DNA from: Brachypterus glaber
Taxonomy: Eukaryota > Arthropoda > Insecta > Coleoptera > Kateretidae
DNA length: 64,000 nucleotides
Direction: 5' to 3'
Assembly: GCA_958510825.1 (NCBI GenBank)
Contig: OY294047.1
Span: forward strand, 43,422,006-43,486,005
The notes under the pieces: generated by a model
What the model was told of the DNA's origin: nothing
The model's input: the letters and a program-made list of their open reading frames with translations, nothing else
Databases searched by the model: none
Shown here: piece after piece, positions 1-11,724 of the stretch
How positions within the stretch are numbered: position 1 is the first letter of the stretch
Layout of the letters: every line of letters starts with the position of its first letter
Made by a program: the position numbers and the translations under genes

Positions 1-236
1 TTGGATATAAATTTGTTTCATGAAAAATTAGCAACTTTTTTTTTTGAATCTTCGTCTGTAAAAAAACAACTTTTTTACGTTTTTCATTAAAAGAAGAAAA
101 AAAATTTAAAAGTTTTTTTTGAGTTTTTTTTTAATTTTTTATTTTTTTTTTTAATTTTTTGTTTTTCGCCAAAAGAAAGTAAAAAAATGATTATTTATTT
201 TTCTTTTTTTTCTTTTTTGAAAACATTTTTTTTATA

Positions 237-1179
237 CAGAGCGGTCCAAAAGTCACCCCCCCTCTTAACTTTTGAACCAGTTGAGATATTGACTTCAAAT
301 TTGGAACTTTTAAATAAGACAACTTAAACTATCTTTTAGCATATATTTAATACTTTCAGCTCTTAAAATGTGGGCAGGGGGTCATAGGGTCACATTTTTT
401 GAAATGGAAAAGGGGGTCGTGTAATACATCATTTTAAAGCTTATAAAATTCTCCATTAACCTCCATACATTTAAATTAAAAAAAAAAATTGGGTTTAAAA
501 TGGGGTTGAAAATGGGTATTAATGTCAAAATTCCTCTAAAAAAACAAATAATTTTTTTAAAATGCCTAATTTTATAAAGATGAAGTTTGCAACGTTTTTT
601 TTGCATCGAAAATAGTATATTACAGCACTTATTCCATAACACGTTTTTAGCGCACTAGTACTTTAGAAAACTCGTCGCAAGCGGCTTGTTTTCTAAACTT
701 GTACTCATGCGCCAAAAACGTATATTATGAAACTAGTACTTTAATATACTATTTGAATTTTCGTTGCAAAAAAAACGTTGCAAACTTCAGCTTTCTAATT
801 TCATCATAAAAAAATGTTAATTATACTTTTAAACTAATTTTAGTTGACATAAATAAAAATTTATAAAAAAAACTTAAAAAATCGAATGTTTTAGCACAAA
901 AAATTGAAAAATCAAAACCTTAAAAAACATTTTTAAAAAATTTAAAAATGTTAGTTTAAATAGAGAATTTTATAAGCTTTAAAATGATGTATCACACGAC
1001 CCCCCTTTCCATTTAAAAAAATGTCTCCCCATGCCCCCCTGCCCACATTTTAAGAGCTGAAAATATCAAATATATGCTAAAAGATAGTTTAAGTTATCTT
1101 ATTTAAGAGTTCTAAATTTGAAGTCGATATCTCAACTCGTTCAAAAGTTAAGGGGGGGGGTGACTTTTGGACCACACTG
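237..1179. mobile_element. Long-TIR non-autonomous element (family A), copy 1
   Basis: The two ends are inverted copies of each other over roughly 200 bp: the left end opens CAGAGCGGTCCAAAAGTCA and the right end is the complement of CAGTGTGGTCCAAAAGTCA. A TA lies outside each end, the target duplication of Tc1/mariner-type insertion. No transposase frame is present. The core is A/T-rich and holds a separate palindrome at 574-794. A second copy without that palindrome lies at 53274-54011. Fragments of the end occur near 23403-23470 and 55031-55082. Confidence 0.8.
574..794. mobile_element. Nested palindromic element (family B), copy 1
   Basis: A ~221-bp near-perfect palindrome with ends reading TGAAGTTTGCAACG. 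It sits inside family A copy 1 and is flanked by CTAATTTT / CTAATTTC. The family A copy at 53274-54011 carries a single CTAATTTC at this position, so it is the empty site and fixes the boundaries. The 7-8 bp target duplication suggests hAT-type mobilisation, although the ends lack a typical CAG start. The centre contains a CAAGCCGCTTGCG-type G+C loop shared with the hairpin-tailed elements. Confidence 0.75.
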
Positions 1180-1184
1180 TATAT

Positions 1185-1440
1185 ATATATATAATAGTTT
1201 TAGATTTTTTTATTATCAGATTCACTTTCAGCAACCTCAAAAACCCCGAAATACCAATTTTCACGATACTACCCCCTGCCCCTCAGGGGGTGAAATTGGA
1301 AATATTTTATTATCAGATTCAGATTCGTCGACCACAAAAATCCCCTATATCGTCATCTAAAGGCTCTAACGGTCTAACTCCAAAACTTCATATTTTTCAG
1401 GAGACGTAAAAAACGATTTAAAACTTAATTATAGCAATTT
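1185..1440 (+). repeat. Fragment of the GTCGG-repeat family
   Basis: Contains the strings TTTATTATCAGATTC (twice) and a CCCCT...AGGGG step that also occur at 4150-4270 and in degenerate form near 54520-54620. It is a truncated dispersed repeat with no coding capacity that I recognise. Confidence 0.5.
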
Positions 1441-1688
1441 AGAACTTTAAAACTAGCTTGTTCACAGGTAAAAATGTTTGAAATGTGTTAATGTATTTAA
1501 AACTTTTCATTGTTATCTATTTTATATAAATTATTTGAAAATTAAATTTTAACCACAGAATCTAAATTCACTAATGGTCTAACTCCAAGGGAAGATAAAA
1601 GAGGATACCTATCGTATTATATCGCGTAATATTATTACAAAAAATTTATATTTTTATATTTAATATATAATATTACTACTAGGTAGGC

Positions 1689-1750
<62 letters not shown>

Positions 1751-3370
1751 ACCGTAATTAATACGTTCACTGCCAACGGCTAGTTTTGACAGCGGAGCAA
1801 TGGGTATGGGCAAGGGAAAAATAGAAAGAATTGATTAATGTTGTTAGGGGCTCCAGTTACTTTAGCTTTTACTCCTTTAGGTAAGTAACAACCTAGTGTA
1901 AATACTTAAGCTTTTCAGTTTGAGAAAATATAACTCTTAAATAAAATAAGATAATTAATTTGAGAAATTTATTATAAATAAACTTAATGAAAGCACATCA
2001 AGTAATGTATTAAAATATCTAAAAAATATGTGTAATTATATTAAGATATAATTAAAGAAATCTTAATAAAAATTACTAAATTCAGAAATCATTCGACTTA
2101 AATGTATAAAGAAAACATGAAGTTCAGCAAGCACCAAGAAATGTATGTAAACAGCAATCATTTCTTGCAGTGTATAAAAGTCATGCTTAAATTAGAAATC
2201 ATTTAATCAAAAGTATGATATTTAATAATTAATAAATGAGATTAAATGTTTTAAAAAAATAAGTACCTAAAAATGAACAAAAGCCAGAAGGGCATATAGT
2301 ATTAAACAATACTATATCAGATCTGATAAAGTTTACAGTTATAAGAATATTGAAATAAAAGAATTTTAAATATGAAATATTGCTTTCAAAAGTTTTCAGA
2401 ATGAGTACTTAGCTGGTTTCTGCAAAATCCATGAGGTATGAATTCCATCGTCTCCATCTGCACAAGTCTCCCCTATGCTGATGAATTCATTTCTCAAATG
2501 AAAGAAAAAAAAATATAGGCTGTCCCATCTACTTTGGAAAAATTATCTTCCAGGATAAAATGTACGATTGAAAATGTTGTCCGGGATAAAATATACTTTT
2601 GAAAATTATGACCAATATAAAATTGTCTGCTAGACGGTCATATAGAATTTATCTATGCCGAAAAATACAGAACCATGTTCCAACAGAACATCACTCCATG
2701 CGGAGAACTTGTATATCAAATATACCAAAATAAACTTCAACTTAAATTAATGTAATTCCATATTAATGGTATAGAAATGGTAATTAATTAATGGTGCTAA
2801 AACAATAATTATATCTCAGAAATATTCTAAGAAACAGAAAAACGTAACTTACATGTCATACTAAGTCTTCGATGTCCATCGAAACGTTATAAATGCGTAA
2901 TTGTAGAAAATAACAGTTACAATATCTTCCGCATTGTTTAAATATTCATTTTCACTAACTTTAAATAAAAATACATGAAGGATTACTTCGATGATTACAG
3001 AAAATAAACACTCGTCAATATGACACCACCATTGTAACAGAGTTGCTTCAAGAAGAACGAAAATCGACCTTCTTAACCGGTATGAACCCTTTAGGTAAAT
3101 AAAATACTATTTCTGAACTATTAGCGACATCTATGCAAGTCATTATCAACTACAGTTTTACCGTATAGGATTCCTAATAAAGGTAACGGAAACTACACCA
3201 AAAATAATAACTAAAAAGAATATTTCCTGATAAATCCGTATTAGTGATATCTAACCTCAAAATATTACTCTAAGAAACAAATATAAACAATACTTATTGT
3301 TTATCAGCAAAACTAATAAAAATACGAACAGAATACTAAGTGTCCTGTGAACTAAGTATAAACAAAATAC
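1441..3370. other. AT-rich DNA, no gene recognised; (AT)n at about 1690-1747
   Basis: No recognisable protein. It includes an (AT)n microsatellite of about 58 bp and several donor-like CTTTAG|GTAA strings (near 1880 and 3092). I see no repeat shared with the rest of the window here, so this is one of the few apparently low-copy stretches. Confidence 0.5.
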
Positions 3371-3373
3371 TGA

Positions 3374-3523
3374 ATCTAAGTGAGCAGTTCCAGCAAACTA
3401 TTTTCAACAAATTCTAGATTATCCCGAAGGAATAAGCATACGAAACTTTCCAGGAGAGACAAGCTACAGATGAAAGCCAGTGAAATCCAACCCTCAATAG
3501 ACTCTGAAACATATAAAAACCAG
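3374..3523 (+). other. Weak candidate internal exon
   Basis: The plus strand is open for about 50 codons, rich in Ser, Arg and Lys, and ends exactly at CAG|GTAAGT (donor GT at 3524-3525), a consensus 5' splice site. A CTAAG precedes it as a poor acceptor. The minus strand is also open here (3376-3588), so the reading is ambiguous. No domain is recognised. It could equally be chance in an AT-rich sequence. Confidence 0.15.
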
Positions 3524-3599
3524 GTAAGTCCATAGACAAATGTATTATAGAGAAATAAGTCATATGATTCTTTATTATTAAAAATCATATTCTAATTAT

Positions 3600-4090
3600 G
3601 TTTTCTTTATGTTATTTTCAGGTAGAACTATGGAATAGAGACTTATATGGTTAGAATTCAGTTCCTGCTACAAAATAGTCCCAGATACAAAATAGTTCTG
3701 TACGTACGTAACTATTTATATACAAAATAAACATAAATTATAACGTAAGTAAACGAATAGTTTAATTAACCCTTGCTATATTACAAAGTGACGATTTATA
3801 TCGTTACAATATATATACATTATTAATGGCAATAATTATAATTAACATCAAATACTAAATTAACAAATATTTGAAACGGGATCCCCTGTTGTCGAGAAAT
3901 AGTTTGACATTAGTGACAGTTCTCATTTAATTGTTCTCTCACAATCATATGATGGAGTTAGACACTTAGCGACTTAAAATATTTACATTTTTGCATTTTT
4001 TGAGGCTGATATTGGTTTAATGCAACTTTTTTTTTGAAGTATGTTGGTAATCAGATAATGAAGCAAATTTGATAAAAATCTCATTTTTGA
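3600..4090. other. AT-rich spacer, nothing recognised
   Basis: No gene, tandem array or dispersed repeat could be supported in this stretch. Confidence 0.4.
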
Positions 4091-4640
4091 AAAATTTGGA
4101 GTTAGAAAACTAGAGCCTTTAGTGGACGATATGCCAATTTTGACGAAAATATTGAAAATATTTAAAAATATTTACCCCTCATACCCGCGGGGTGGAGTTA
4201 GAAAAGTTTATTATCAGATTCAATTTGAGCAACCTTAAATACCCCTATATATCAATTTTAAAATTTTTGCCGCACCCAAATGTTCACCAAAAACAACCCC
4301 GAGCGAGAACTTTTGGTAGCATACCTGTATGCCGAATTTCAAGTCTCCAGCTTAAATCGTTCTTAAGTTATCGTGCCCACGAGATTTCCTGGACAGAACG
4401 ACTGACCGATCAATCGACCGACTGACATTTTTTTTTGCTTAAAACTGATTTATATCGATATAAAACGTCATAAACGCAAATATACTCAAAAAAAACATTT
4501 GTAAACTTTTGCACGAATACAAGGCTTTCCCTAGGGCTTTCCCAAAATTTTGAACATTTTCAAAATGGGAAAGAAAAATATATAATTTTTAATTTTCAAA
4601 GGAAGTTTTTTTGACGTGAAATTTGGCACATAATTTTGTT
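4091..4640 (-). repeat. GTCGG-repeat family dispersed element, copy 1
   Basis: In reverse orientation this matches 16555-16920 and 54050-54620: a run of GTCGGTCGG-like repeats, then a stretch complementary to TTGTGGGCACGATAACTTAA, then a stretch containing GGCATACAGGTATGTTACCA. The arrangement is shared among three copies, so it is a dispersed repeat. Short frames inside it are not genes. Confidence 0.65.
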
Positions 4641-5850
4641 GTGTTTTTTGGAATGCCCTATAGAAATGTATTTAAACGAGAAAATTTTGTTCTACTTTGC
4701 TGCAATATTTTTTATATATTCCATTTACATACTTTTGTTGGATAAAAAGGTCCTGCAAATAGAGAATTTTTCAATTTTCTCTCTATAGACATACAAGTGC
4801 AAATGTAAATTACGTTCGAGACATGGAAATAACACCTGAACAGAGAATGTAGTCCATATTTGTAAAAATTTTTACATATTTGTTATACTATCGATTTTCT
4901 GTCGAAAATTCCTATTTGGTATAAAATCAAAGAACTTTTACCTCAAGAAGTAATTTCAGACCAATGTTTATGAAGGTGTCATCTTTTTGTTTGTTTATTT
5001 ACTAACAGAAACGCGATACAGCTTTGTGGTGTAAAATGTAGATGTCGCTAGTCGACTTTCAGGCTACCTAGTAGCGATGTTGCGTAGTTTCCACCTTATC
5101 ATGAATTCAAATCATTATACTTAAATTAAAAATGTAAAAAACTTTATTGTGTATATTATAATTATGTTTAATAATATAGTATATTTAAATCTATTAAAAT
5201 TAAACTACTAGTTCATTTTAAACTCATACAGAACTAATGTTTCTTAAAATTTACAATAAAATATCCAAAGTATATGTTTCAATCGGCAACACTGTACCTC
5301 TGTCAGTCATTTTACGACATTAGACTGTGAGTTTACACATTCTTTCTCTCTCTTTACGCGTACTAAGTGTAAACAATAGCCACTCCCCACCAGCCCCTCA
5401 ACGTAGTTGGTTCACGCTTCAAACAAAGCATACGGTAGATTTCATCATGTTCCTTCTTGAGGTAAAAGTTCTTTGTATAAAATATACCTAAATATAAACT
5501 ACATTGAACTCGGAAAAAAATTCAGCGAAAATAGGGGCGCATTTAAATTTTTGCCCAAGTTTGATGTCCAATAAAACAAATAATTTACATACACTTCTAG
5601 GGCTATAGGTACATTTATGAAACTATACTGCCCTCCTTAGTTAAAACGTCCTGAATAACATTTTTGTCATTTTCGGCTTCTCTGCATATACCGGTTGTTC
5701 TATGCCATCTTTATCCATTCTTCAGAGTTCCCACCAGTCAGGGAAAACAGGGAAGTCAGGGAAAAGTCAAAGAAATTGAAATTGAAACCTGGAAGTCAGG
5801 GAATTTGGCCATTTATTAAAAAAAATTGGGGAAAATAGCAATGTTAGTTA
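4641..5850. other. Intergenic, unassigned
   Basis: No gene. Around 5725-5815 the phrase GTCAGGGAAA recurs about five times in 90 bp, a small degenerate minisatellite. Nothing else supported. Confidence 0.45.
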
Positions 5851-6108
5851 GGGAGGCATAGCGTAGTGGCTAGCGCGTATGCATACCAAGTCTACTATCG
5901 TGAGTTCGATTCTCACTGGCGCCGATTTGCCTTTTTCAGTTAATTAATAATTGAAATTTGTCGAAGGCGATAAGTGAAACGGACACTCCCTAGAAACTGG
6001 TTCGAAAGTCAGTATAAGCCGGTGGTTCCCTCTACTACTAGCCCACACAAGTCCTGGACTTAGGGGATGCTTAATTAAGTAGAATAGTACGAGGTTAAAC
6101 AAACAAAC
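5851..6108 (+). mobile_element. tRNA-derived SINE, copy 1
   Basis: The head carries pol III internal promoter boxes with tRNA spacing: an A box TAGCGTAGTGGC (5859-5870) and a B box GTTCGATTC (5904-5912). The body is about 180 bp and the tail is (AAAC)n at 6097-6108. A second copy, same structure on the minus strand, is at 58251-58513. Two independent copies with the same head and tail make the SINE call firm. The parental tRNA cannot be named with confidence because the acceptor stem is not conserved. Confidence 0.88.
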
Positions 6109-7320
6109 GTTTTAACTAAGCAGGGCAGTATAATACATATACAGGTTGTCCCAGAATGTTTCCAAAATCTCTTAGGAGTGATAATATCTCTTCAAAATAA
6201 TGCCACAAGTCCATATAAAATTTTTGGCTACGCCCCCCTACTCTGAGATATTTTCCCCAAAGATGAAATAGAAAAATCAATTTTTTGGATAACTTTTTTA
6301 CTTTTTAATATTTTTTAACAATTTTTATAGAGTTTTTTAAGAAAATTAATATGCATCGATCAATTTTAACAGAAGTTTCGAAAGTTATCAGAAAAGTCAG
6401 GGACGGACTTCCGTTATGGTTCCAAACCCCTAAGTTTTTTAGGGTTACAAATTTCAGACTTTTAGTTACTTTTTTTTACATTTAGTGAGCAATCTTGATC
6501 AAAAATCAAATATCTTAGAGCAGAGCTCACTAATTTCTTTCCGTGTAGTTCCTACATATACAAAGAAATTTTAATTTAAAAATACATACTTATATAACAT
6601 ACTTTTGACAAGACCTGTATATTTATATAGGACAACTTTATTTTCAACTTCATAGAAACCGAGAAAATGGCCATCTGAAAATGTAAACGTCAAATAAGGA
6701 AAGACGTAATCCAATGGAATGGAAAAAATGCATTCAGAATGTTGTCATTCAAAAGTTAGTTTTCCAATGGAAAATTCCATATTTTCTCACGGATAAAATA
6801 TAATTCGTCACATTCAACCCTCGTCAAAAACGTACCTAGCTCAAAGTATATGAAAAATAAACAAAATAATATTATACGTTTTATTTACTTCGAAAATACT
6901 GGCAGTAGCAATACAAGTATTGAAATTATGCCCCACGTCTCAACATTTTGCAGTCGTTGCTTTTCTCAAACCTGGCAAAAATAAGAAACAAATAAATAGA
7001 GAAAAACTAAACTATACCTACACTGTAAAAAATGTTTACAGTACGAAAGACCTGCAATTTAATTACAAGATATCTGTACCAAAATTAAAAAAAAAATAAT
7101 GGGGTGAGAAGTCAGGAGCGACATTTTTAACGAAAGCAAAGTTAAGCATAGGAGGTGGTTTTTTAGGCATAGCACAACCTATTCCCATGCCTCTATTTCT
7201 TTAAATATGCTACTTGGCTTATCACCCAGTCAATTGTAAAATATAAATTTTACAGTCAAATTATATTATTGGAAATAACCTTAAAACTGCAAATTTTGCC
7301 TATTTTCATACGGTACTTTT
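6109..7320. other. Intergenic with repeat fragments
   Basis: A transposon-end-like sequence opens at about 6139 (TACAGGTTGTCCCAGAATG). Near 6520 is a ~28-bp phrase (GCTCACTAATTTCTTTCCG) repeated near 25769. No coding sequence supported. Confidence 0.4.
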
Positions 7321-7847
7321 ATAGTATATTAAAGTACTAGTTTCATAACATACGTTTTTAGCGCACGAGTACAAGTTTAGAAAACGAGCCGCTTGCTGCG
7401 AGTTTTCTAAAGTACTAGTGCTCTAAAAACATGTTATGAAACGAGTGCTTTATACAATTTTTTCTATTTTGCTCTAAAATTTAAAAAACTTACTTTTAAA
7501 TTGATGACTGATTTAGGGATTTTTGTTTTGGGTTGGCATTACAGTTTACACTATGTTTAAAATTCTAAGAACAAATGATATTTTGATATATTTTACAGTT
7601 ATCTCTTTTTTTTTCACTGCAATTAACCAGTCCACAATTTTAACACGGTAAAAAATAACCCAAACACAAAATTTTGTAAAAAAAAAACTTTAAATCGACA
7701 TTGACATTTGCACGCAAAACTTCAAGAGATAGGCTTTTGTATGTTGCCAACCCAACAGAAAAAAAATAGAGACCTCTTATGGGCCTATAAGAACACGCAA
7801 AATGCGTGTGATTATGAGCTTATAAGAGTCGCAAAATAGAAAAAAAA
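7321..7847 (+). mobile_element. Hairpin-tailed element (family D), copy 1
   Basis: One of three ~528-bp copies (others 44232-44760 and 46112-46640). The left end is a ~130-bp hairpin whose loop reads CGAGCCGCTTGCTGCGAG. The middle is A/T-rich and non-coding. The right end is a compact stem-loop (about 7770-7846) with stems CTCTTAT/ATAAGAG and ACACGC/GCGTGT. No target duplication could be recognised and there is no open frame, so the mobilising machinery is unknown. Confidence 0.75.
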
Positions 7848-8085
7848 TAATATTGTGATATTAAAATTTGACTTTAAGGTAAAACTTTAATATTAGGTTG
7901 TCATCGTCAAGTTAAAGGGTAAGAATTACCTAAATAAATAAATAAATGTTAAGATTTTTTTTTAATTTCAAATTTAATTTTAGAATAAAACTTTAATACC
8001 ACGTTGTCATCGATAATTAACATTTTTAGGGTATCACTAAATTTGTTTTTAAGGACCACTCTAATATACCTACAATATATTAATA

Positions 8086-8545
8086 GAGGAGTGCCGGATC
8101 AAAAGCCGCCATCTGCATTTTAAACAATGATTTATTGTTAGTAAAGACATTATCATAGACTATTTCTGATGAAAATTTTTACCAAATGGAACTATAAGAC
8201 TCCTACTTAGCATATTTTTTTCTGCAGAATTGGCCTCTAATAATGCCTTAACCAGCAATAACTCATGAAGCTGAAGTTTGCAACGTTTTTTTTCATCGAA
8301 AATTCAAATAGTATATTAAATCACTTGTTTTATAACACGTTTTTAGTGCACTGGTACTTTAGAAAACTCGCCGCAAGCGGCTTGTTTTCTAAACTTGCAC
8401 TCGTGCACTGAAAATGTATGTTATGAAACTAATACTTTAATATACTATTTGAATTTTCGATGCAAAAAAACGTTGCAAAGTTCAGCTTCATAATAACTCA
8501 CTGTTTTGTTAACTGCAGATCGCGGCTTTTGATTCGGCACTCCTC
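8086..8545. mobile_element. Inverted-repeat MITE (family C) with nested insert
   Basis: Ends are inverted copies: left GAGGAGTGCCGGATCAAAAG, right its near-complement ending GCACTCCTC. AATA flanks both ends, a possible short target duplication. Family B copy 2 is inserted inside it (8265-8491). Without the insert the element would be about 225 bp. No coding content. Confidence 0.7.
8265..8491. mobile_element. Nested palindromic element (family B), copy 2
   Basis: A ~227-bp palindrome with ends ATGAAGCTGAA, flanked by an exact 8-bp direct repeat AATAACTC (8257-8264 and 8492-8499). It matches 574-794 throughout, including the G+C loop. The 8-bp duplication is the size made by hAT transposases. 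A short plus-strand frame crossing its right end is not a gene. Confidence 0.82.
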
Positions 8546-9340
8546 AATATATATGGTTTTTTATGAAATACTTAATTTTAAATCTCTATCCAATTTAGTA
8601 GATAAAATATATTACTTATTATTACTTATAGGTAATGTTTATTTGTGTTAAAATGTTATTTTTATTTAAGAACATACAATTTTATATTTATTTTTATTAC
8701 CTATAATCAAAATAACTACCTTAGTAGTTTATTTACACAATTATAATTATTACTACCTATATTTAAACCAATAATTTTTGTTGTAAATTGTAAATTAAAC
8801 AATACTGCCGATATAAGCAAGAAGGTCGTATCTTCCATTTTGAGTTTTCAACTTCTTAGCATCATTAAACGCTTTCTCCAAGCTCGCACAATAAAGTTAC
8901 AAGCCTTTGCAATTACGGCATAATTTTATGATGTATTATGGTTATGCCGCATAACCATAAGGCGCATAACTTAAGGCCTATCCAGAAGCTTGCATAAGAA
9001 CATAAAACATAAGAATGCGATGCCGTGTCTGGCTTACAAGATACATGGCGGCACATCAAGCCAATCACGAAATCATATTGTTATGTACTATGTTGTTATG
9101 CGAGCCTGTGGATATGCCCTTATGCGTCTTAGTTTAACTCTTAAGCTACGAAAAAAAAACTATATTACATTTTGAAATATTTATTCACTTAGACAATTCC
9201 CATTTTCAACCATTCTGGAACTTCCTAAAAAAAAACTGTGAAAAAAATAAGAAATATATGAAAATTGTATTAGCTTTAAAGTGATATATTACCCTTTTTC
9301 ATTTCAAAAAAAACCAAAAAGTTCAAAAAGTTTAATTTAG
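8546..9340. other. Intergenic; degenerate CATAA-rich repeat at about 8915-9140
   Basis: Around 8915-9140 are many small inverted repeats built on GCATAAC/GTTATGC. Related sequence (GCATAACCATGCGCC and GGCACATCAAGC) recurs at 62140-62240, so this is an old dispersed repeat. No gene supported. Confidence 0.4.
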
Positions 9341-9349
9341 TCTTTGTGG

Positions 9350-10565
9350 GCCCCAGATGCTCGGGCGGCCCAAGTTGGGTCCCCATTTTGGGTAGGTGCC
9401 ACTAACAATAAAGAACTTAAAACGCTCGAAAAAAAATAGATTTGGCAACCGTATTTCTGTATTTATGATAATGTTATGTAATTTTTTAATAAAAGGCATT
9501 CACATTAAATCTTTTAGTCACTTCATTACAGTCTGCCGAATGAGATGGATCTTTCGTGATTTTTTGTGTGTTTTTGGTTCTAAACAGTGTTTGTGTACGT
9601 TTTGTGTTTTAACACTATATCGGATTATTATGAATTGTTTTTCAACCACGAGTATATGTAAGTAATTTTGATTATTAAGATATTTATTTTTCATTTCATT
9701 TTTATAATAAATAGAAAATTTAGCTTGGTGCTATAGTGGGGGAGGGGGGGGTGTTATGACAGCTAAAATCTCAAAATTAATCTGCCCAAGTGAGCCCCCA
9801 TTTTGAGCGATAACACTGCACAAAACTTCCTAATATTTATTATAATAAAATCAACAAAGATATTTCTGATTCTGATTCTGATAATTTTGATTACACTGGT
9901 CTACAAAAAAAATCTTCTTCAAGGACTAAACCTATCATGCCTTAAGTATTTTTGTGTGCTGAAACCGAATTTTCAATTTAAAAAACTTTCTACCGCGTAG
10001 ATTTCGAGTAAATCCCGGTTATTATTAGACATTGGTTATACGTGCCTAAAAAAGTAAACTTTTTGGGATTCATCAGCACACAAAAATACTTAACGCATGA
10101 TAGGTTTTGGTCTTTGGAGAAGATTTTTTTTCTTTTTTTGTAGACCAGTGTTATTAAGATAAATATTTTTTAACTTTGAGCAATTATGAGTAACTTTGGG
10201 AAACGGAAATTTTTTAAATGGGGAGGGGCAATTTACGACAGCTGAAATATCGAAATTAAGCTGCAGCTGAGCATGCCCAAGTGGGCCCCCATTTTGAGCG
10301 GTATCATTGCACAAAACTTTCTAAAGTTTATTATAATAAAATCGGCAACGATATTCCTGACTCGTATGATAATGTTATGTAATTTTTTAACAAGTGCCAT
10401 TGTAAACTAAATATTTTAGTCATTTCATTACAGTCTGCCGAATAAAGTGGATCGTTTTTGTTTGTTTTTGTTCTAAACAGTATTAGTGTATGTTTTGTGT
10501 GTTTTTTTTTATAATACTATAGTGTATTTAGGAATAATTTTTAAACCGCGAGTAAATGTAAGTAA
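9350..10565 (+). repeat. Diverged tandem duplication
   Basis: Segments at about 9370-9670 and 10270-10565 are alignable copies sharing ATGATAATGTTATGTAATTT and TTCATTACAGTCTGCCGAAT. A third partial start lies at 9785-9850. The 89-codon frame in the first copy (9396-9665) is not preserved in the second, which argues against coding function. The MITE at 9894-10150 separates the copies. Confidence 0.6.
9894..10150. mobile_element. PIF/Harbinger-type MITE, CACTGGTCTAC ends
   Basis: The two halves are inverted copies starting CACTGGTCTAC. TTA flanks each end (9891-9893, 10151-10153), the 3-bp target duplication expected of PIF/Harbinger elements. Internal arms carry a TTTTTGTGTGCTGA phrase resembling the arms of 10597-11012 and sequence near 58000-58130, so the three are likely relatives. 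Confidence 0.72.
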
Positions 10566-10596
10566 TTTTAAAACGATTTTGAACAGTTTTTAATTA

Positions 10597-11012
10597 CACA
10601 GCCACACAAAAAAAAATGTCAAGTGTTTTCTTGGAGACCACTGTATTACCGTGTATTTTATGGAGCTGAACCCGAATTTAAGGTCAAAATAGCAACTCAT
10701 CCGATTAGTTTTGGAGATAAACTCAAAAAATGTTAGGGAACGTTCAAGTATTACGTAACGCAAATTTTGATCATTTTGGACACCCCCCCCCTGTAACGCT
10801 ATTTTCATATACCATTAACATGGGCGTAACACTCCAAAATGACCCCCTCCCCTAGGAGCGTACGTAATACTTGAACGTTCCCTTATGCTCGTTTTACTCG
10901 AAAATAAGGTTTTTTGAGGTTATCTCCAAAACTAATTGGATGAGGTGCCTCAAAATACATAGGAATAAAATGGTCTCCAAAAAAAAAATCCGGACCTTTT
11001 TGTGTGGCTGTG
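10597..11012. mobile_element. PIF/Harbinger-type MITE, CACAGCCACAC ends, hosting another MITE
   Basis: Ends are inverted copies of CACAGCCACACAAAAA and each is bordered by TTA. The arms also share CCAAAACTAAT and a GGAGACCA step in inverted orientation. It is interrupted by a second element at 10736-10882. A short minus-strand frame (10590-10808) only reads across its left arm. Confidence 0.75.
10736..10882. mobile_element. Nested PIF/Harbinger-type MITE, GGGAACGTTCAAG ends
   Basis: A 147-bp palindrome opening GGGAACGTTCAAGTATTACG and closing with its complement, bordered by TTA on both sides. It lies inside 10597-11012. The same end sequence is used by 11132-11372, and a degenerate version appears at about 16383-16530. 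Confidence 0.78.
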
Positions 11013-11131
11013 TTATTTTGGATTAGAATTTTCATTATTATTAAATTTAATTTTTTTTTTGGGGGTTAAATTGTGAATAAATAAAACAGTTACTTTTTGA
11101 AATATTTTTGAATATAGTATTTATTATAAAA

Positions 11132-11372
11132 GGAACGTTCAAGTATTACGTAACGCAAATTGTAACAAAATTCATACACTTCATACCCCGGTTCTCGCGT
11201 TATTATACGTTATAGAGATTTCATATTTTGGCTACCCCCCCCCCCAAATAGGGGGTGTGTTAGGGGGGTAGCCAAAATATGAAATCTCTACTGCCTTACA
11301 TAACGAGAGAACCGGGGTATGAAGTGTATGAATTTTGGTACAATTTGCGTTACGTAATACTTAAACGTTCCC
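11132..11372. mobile_element. Palindromic MITE, GGAACGTTCAAG ends
   Basis: A ~241-bp palindrome with arms of about 110 bp around a C-run/G-run centre (11236-11268). The outer 25 bp are the same as in 10736-10882 but the inner arms differ, so two elements use the same termini with unrelated cores. Confidence 0.75.
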
Positions 11373-11396
11373 AAAGTGCACTATTATGTGCACTTT

Positions 11397-11540
11397 GGCT
11401 TAGTTTACACCATGGGTTCTATATTTTAAGTCCAGGTACTTTTTGTCTACCTATCTCGGTTTATAGCATTTTGTAAACAGAGATAGGTAGATAAAAAGTA
11501 CCTGGACTTAAAATATAGTACCCATGGTGTAAACTAAGCC
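11397..11540. mobile_element. Palindromic MITE, GGCTTAGTTTACACC ends
   Basis: A 144-bp near-perfect palindrome. Both arms contain GGCTTAGTTTACACCATGGG and a GTCCAGGTAC step, with TTT on either side. It abuts the MITE to its left (11132-11372) and the one to its right (11546-11724). Confidence 0.7.
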
Positions 11541-11545
11541 TTTAA

Positions 11546-11724
11546 CGGCGGCTATATTTAAAAGTTTATTTTTAAATTAATTTTTTTACGAGATGACACT
11601 ACTGGCGGATCCGTGCACTATAGAATTCTATCAGTCTCATGTATAATTGCGGCAAATAATAGATTTCTATAGCTCACGGAGTCCACCTCATACATTTTTT
11701 GTGAACCTTTAAATATGGCCGCTG
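11546..11724. mobile_element. TTAA-flanked MITE (piggyBac-type)
   Basis: Ends CGGCGGCTATATTTAAA and the complement of CAGCGGCCATATTTAAA are inverted repeats, each bordered by TTAA (11542-11545, 11725-11728). TTAA target sites are diagnostic of piggyBac-type insertion, but the element encodes nothing. Confidence 0.65.

Noticed and set aside
2860..2895. Hammerhead-like TCGATG..CATCGAAAC string
   Set aside because: It has a stem and GAAAC but no CUGANGA core before the stem.
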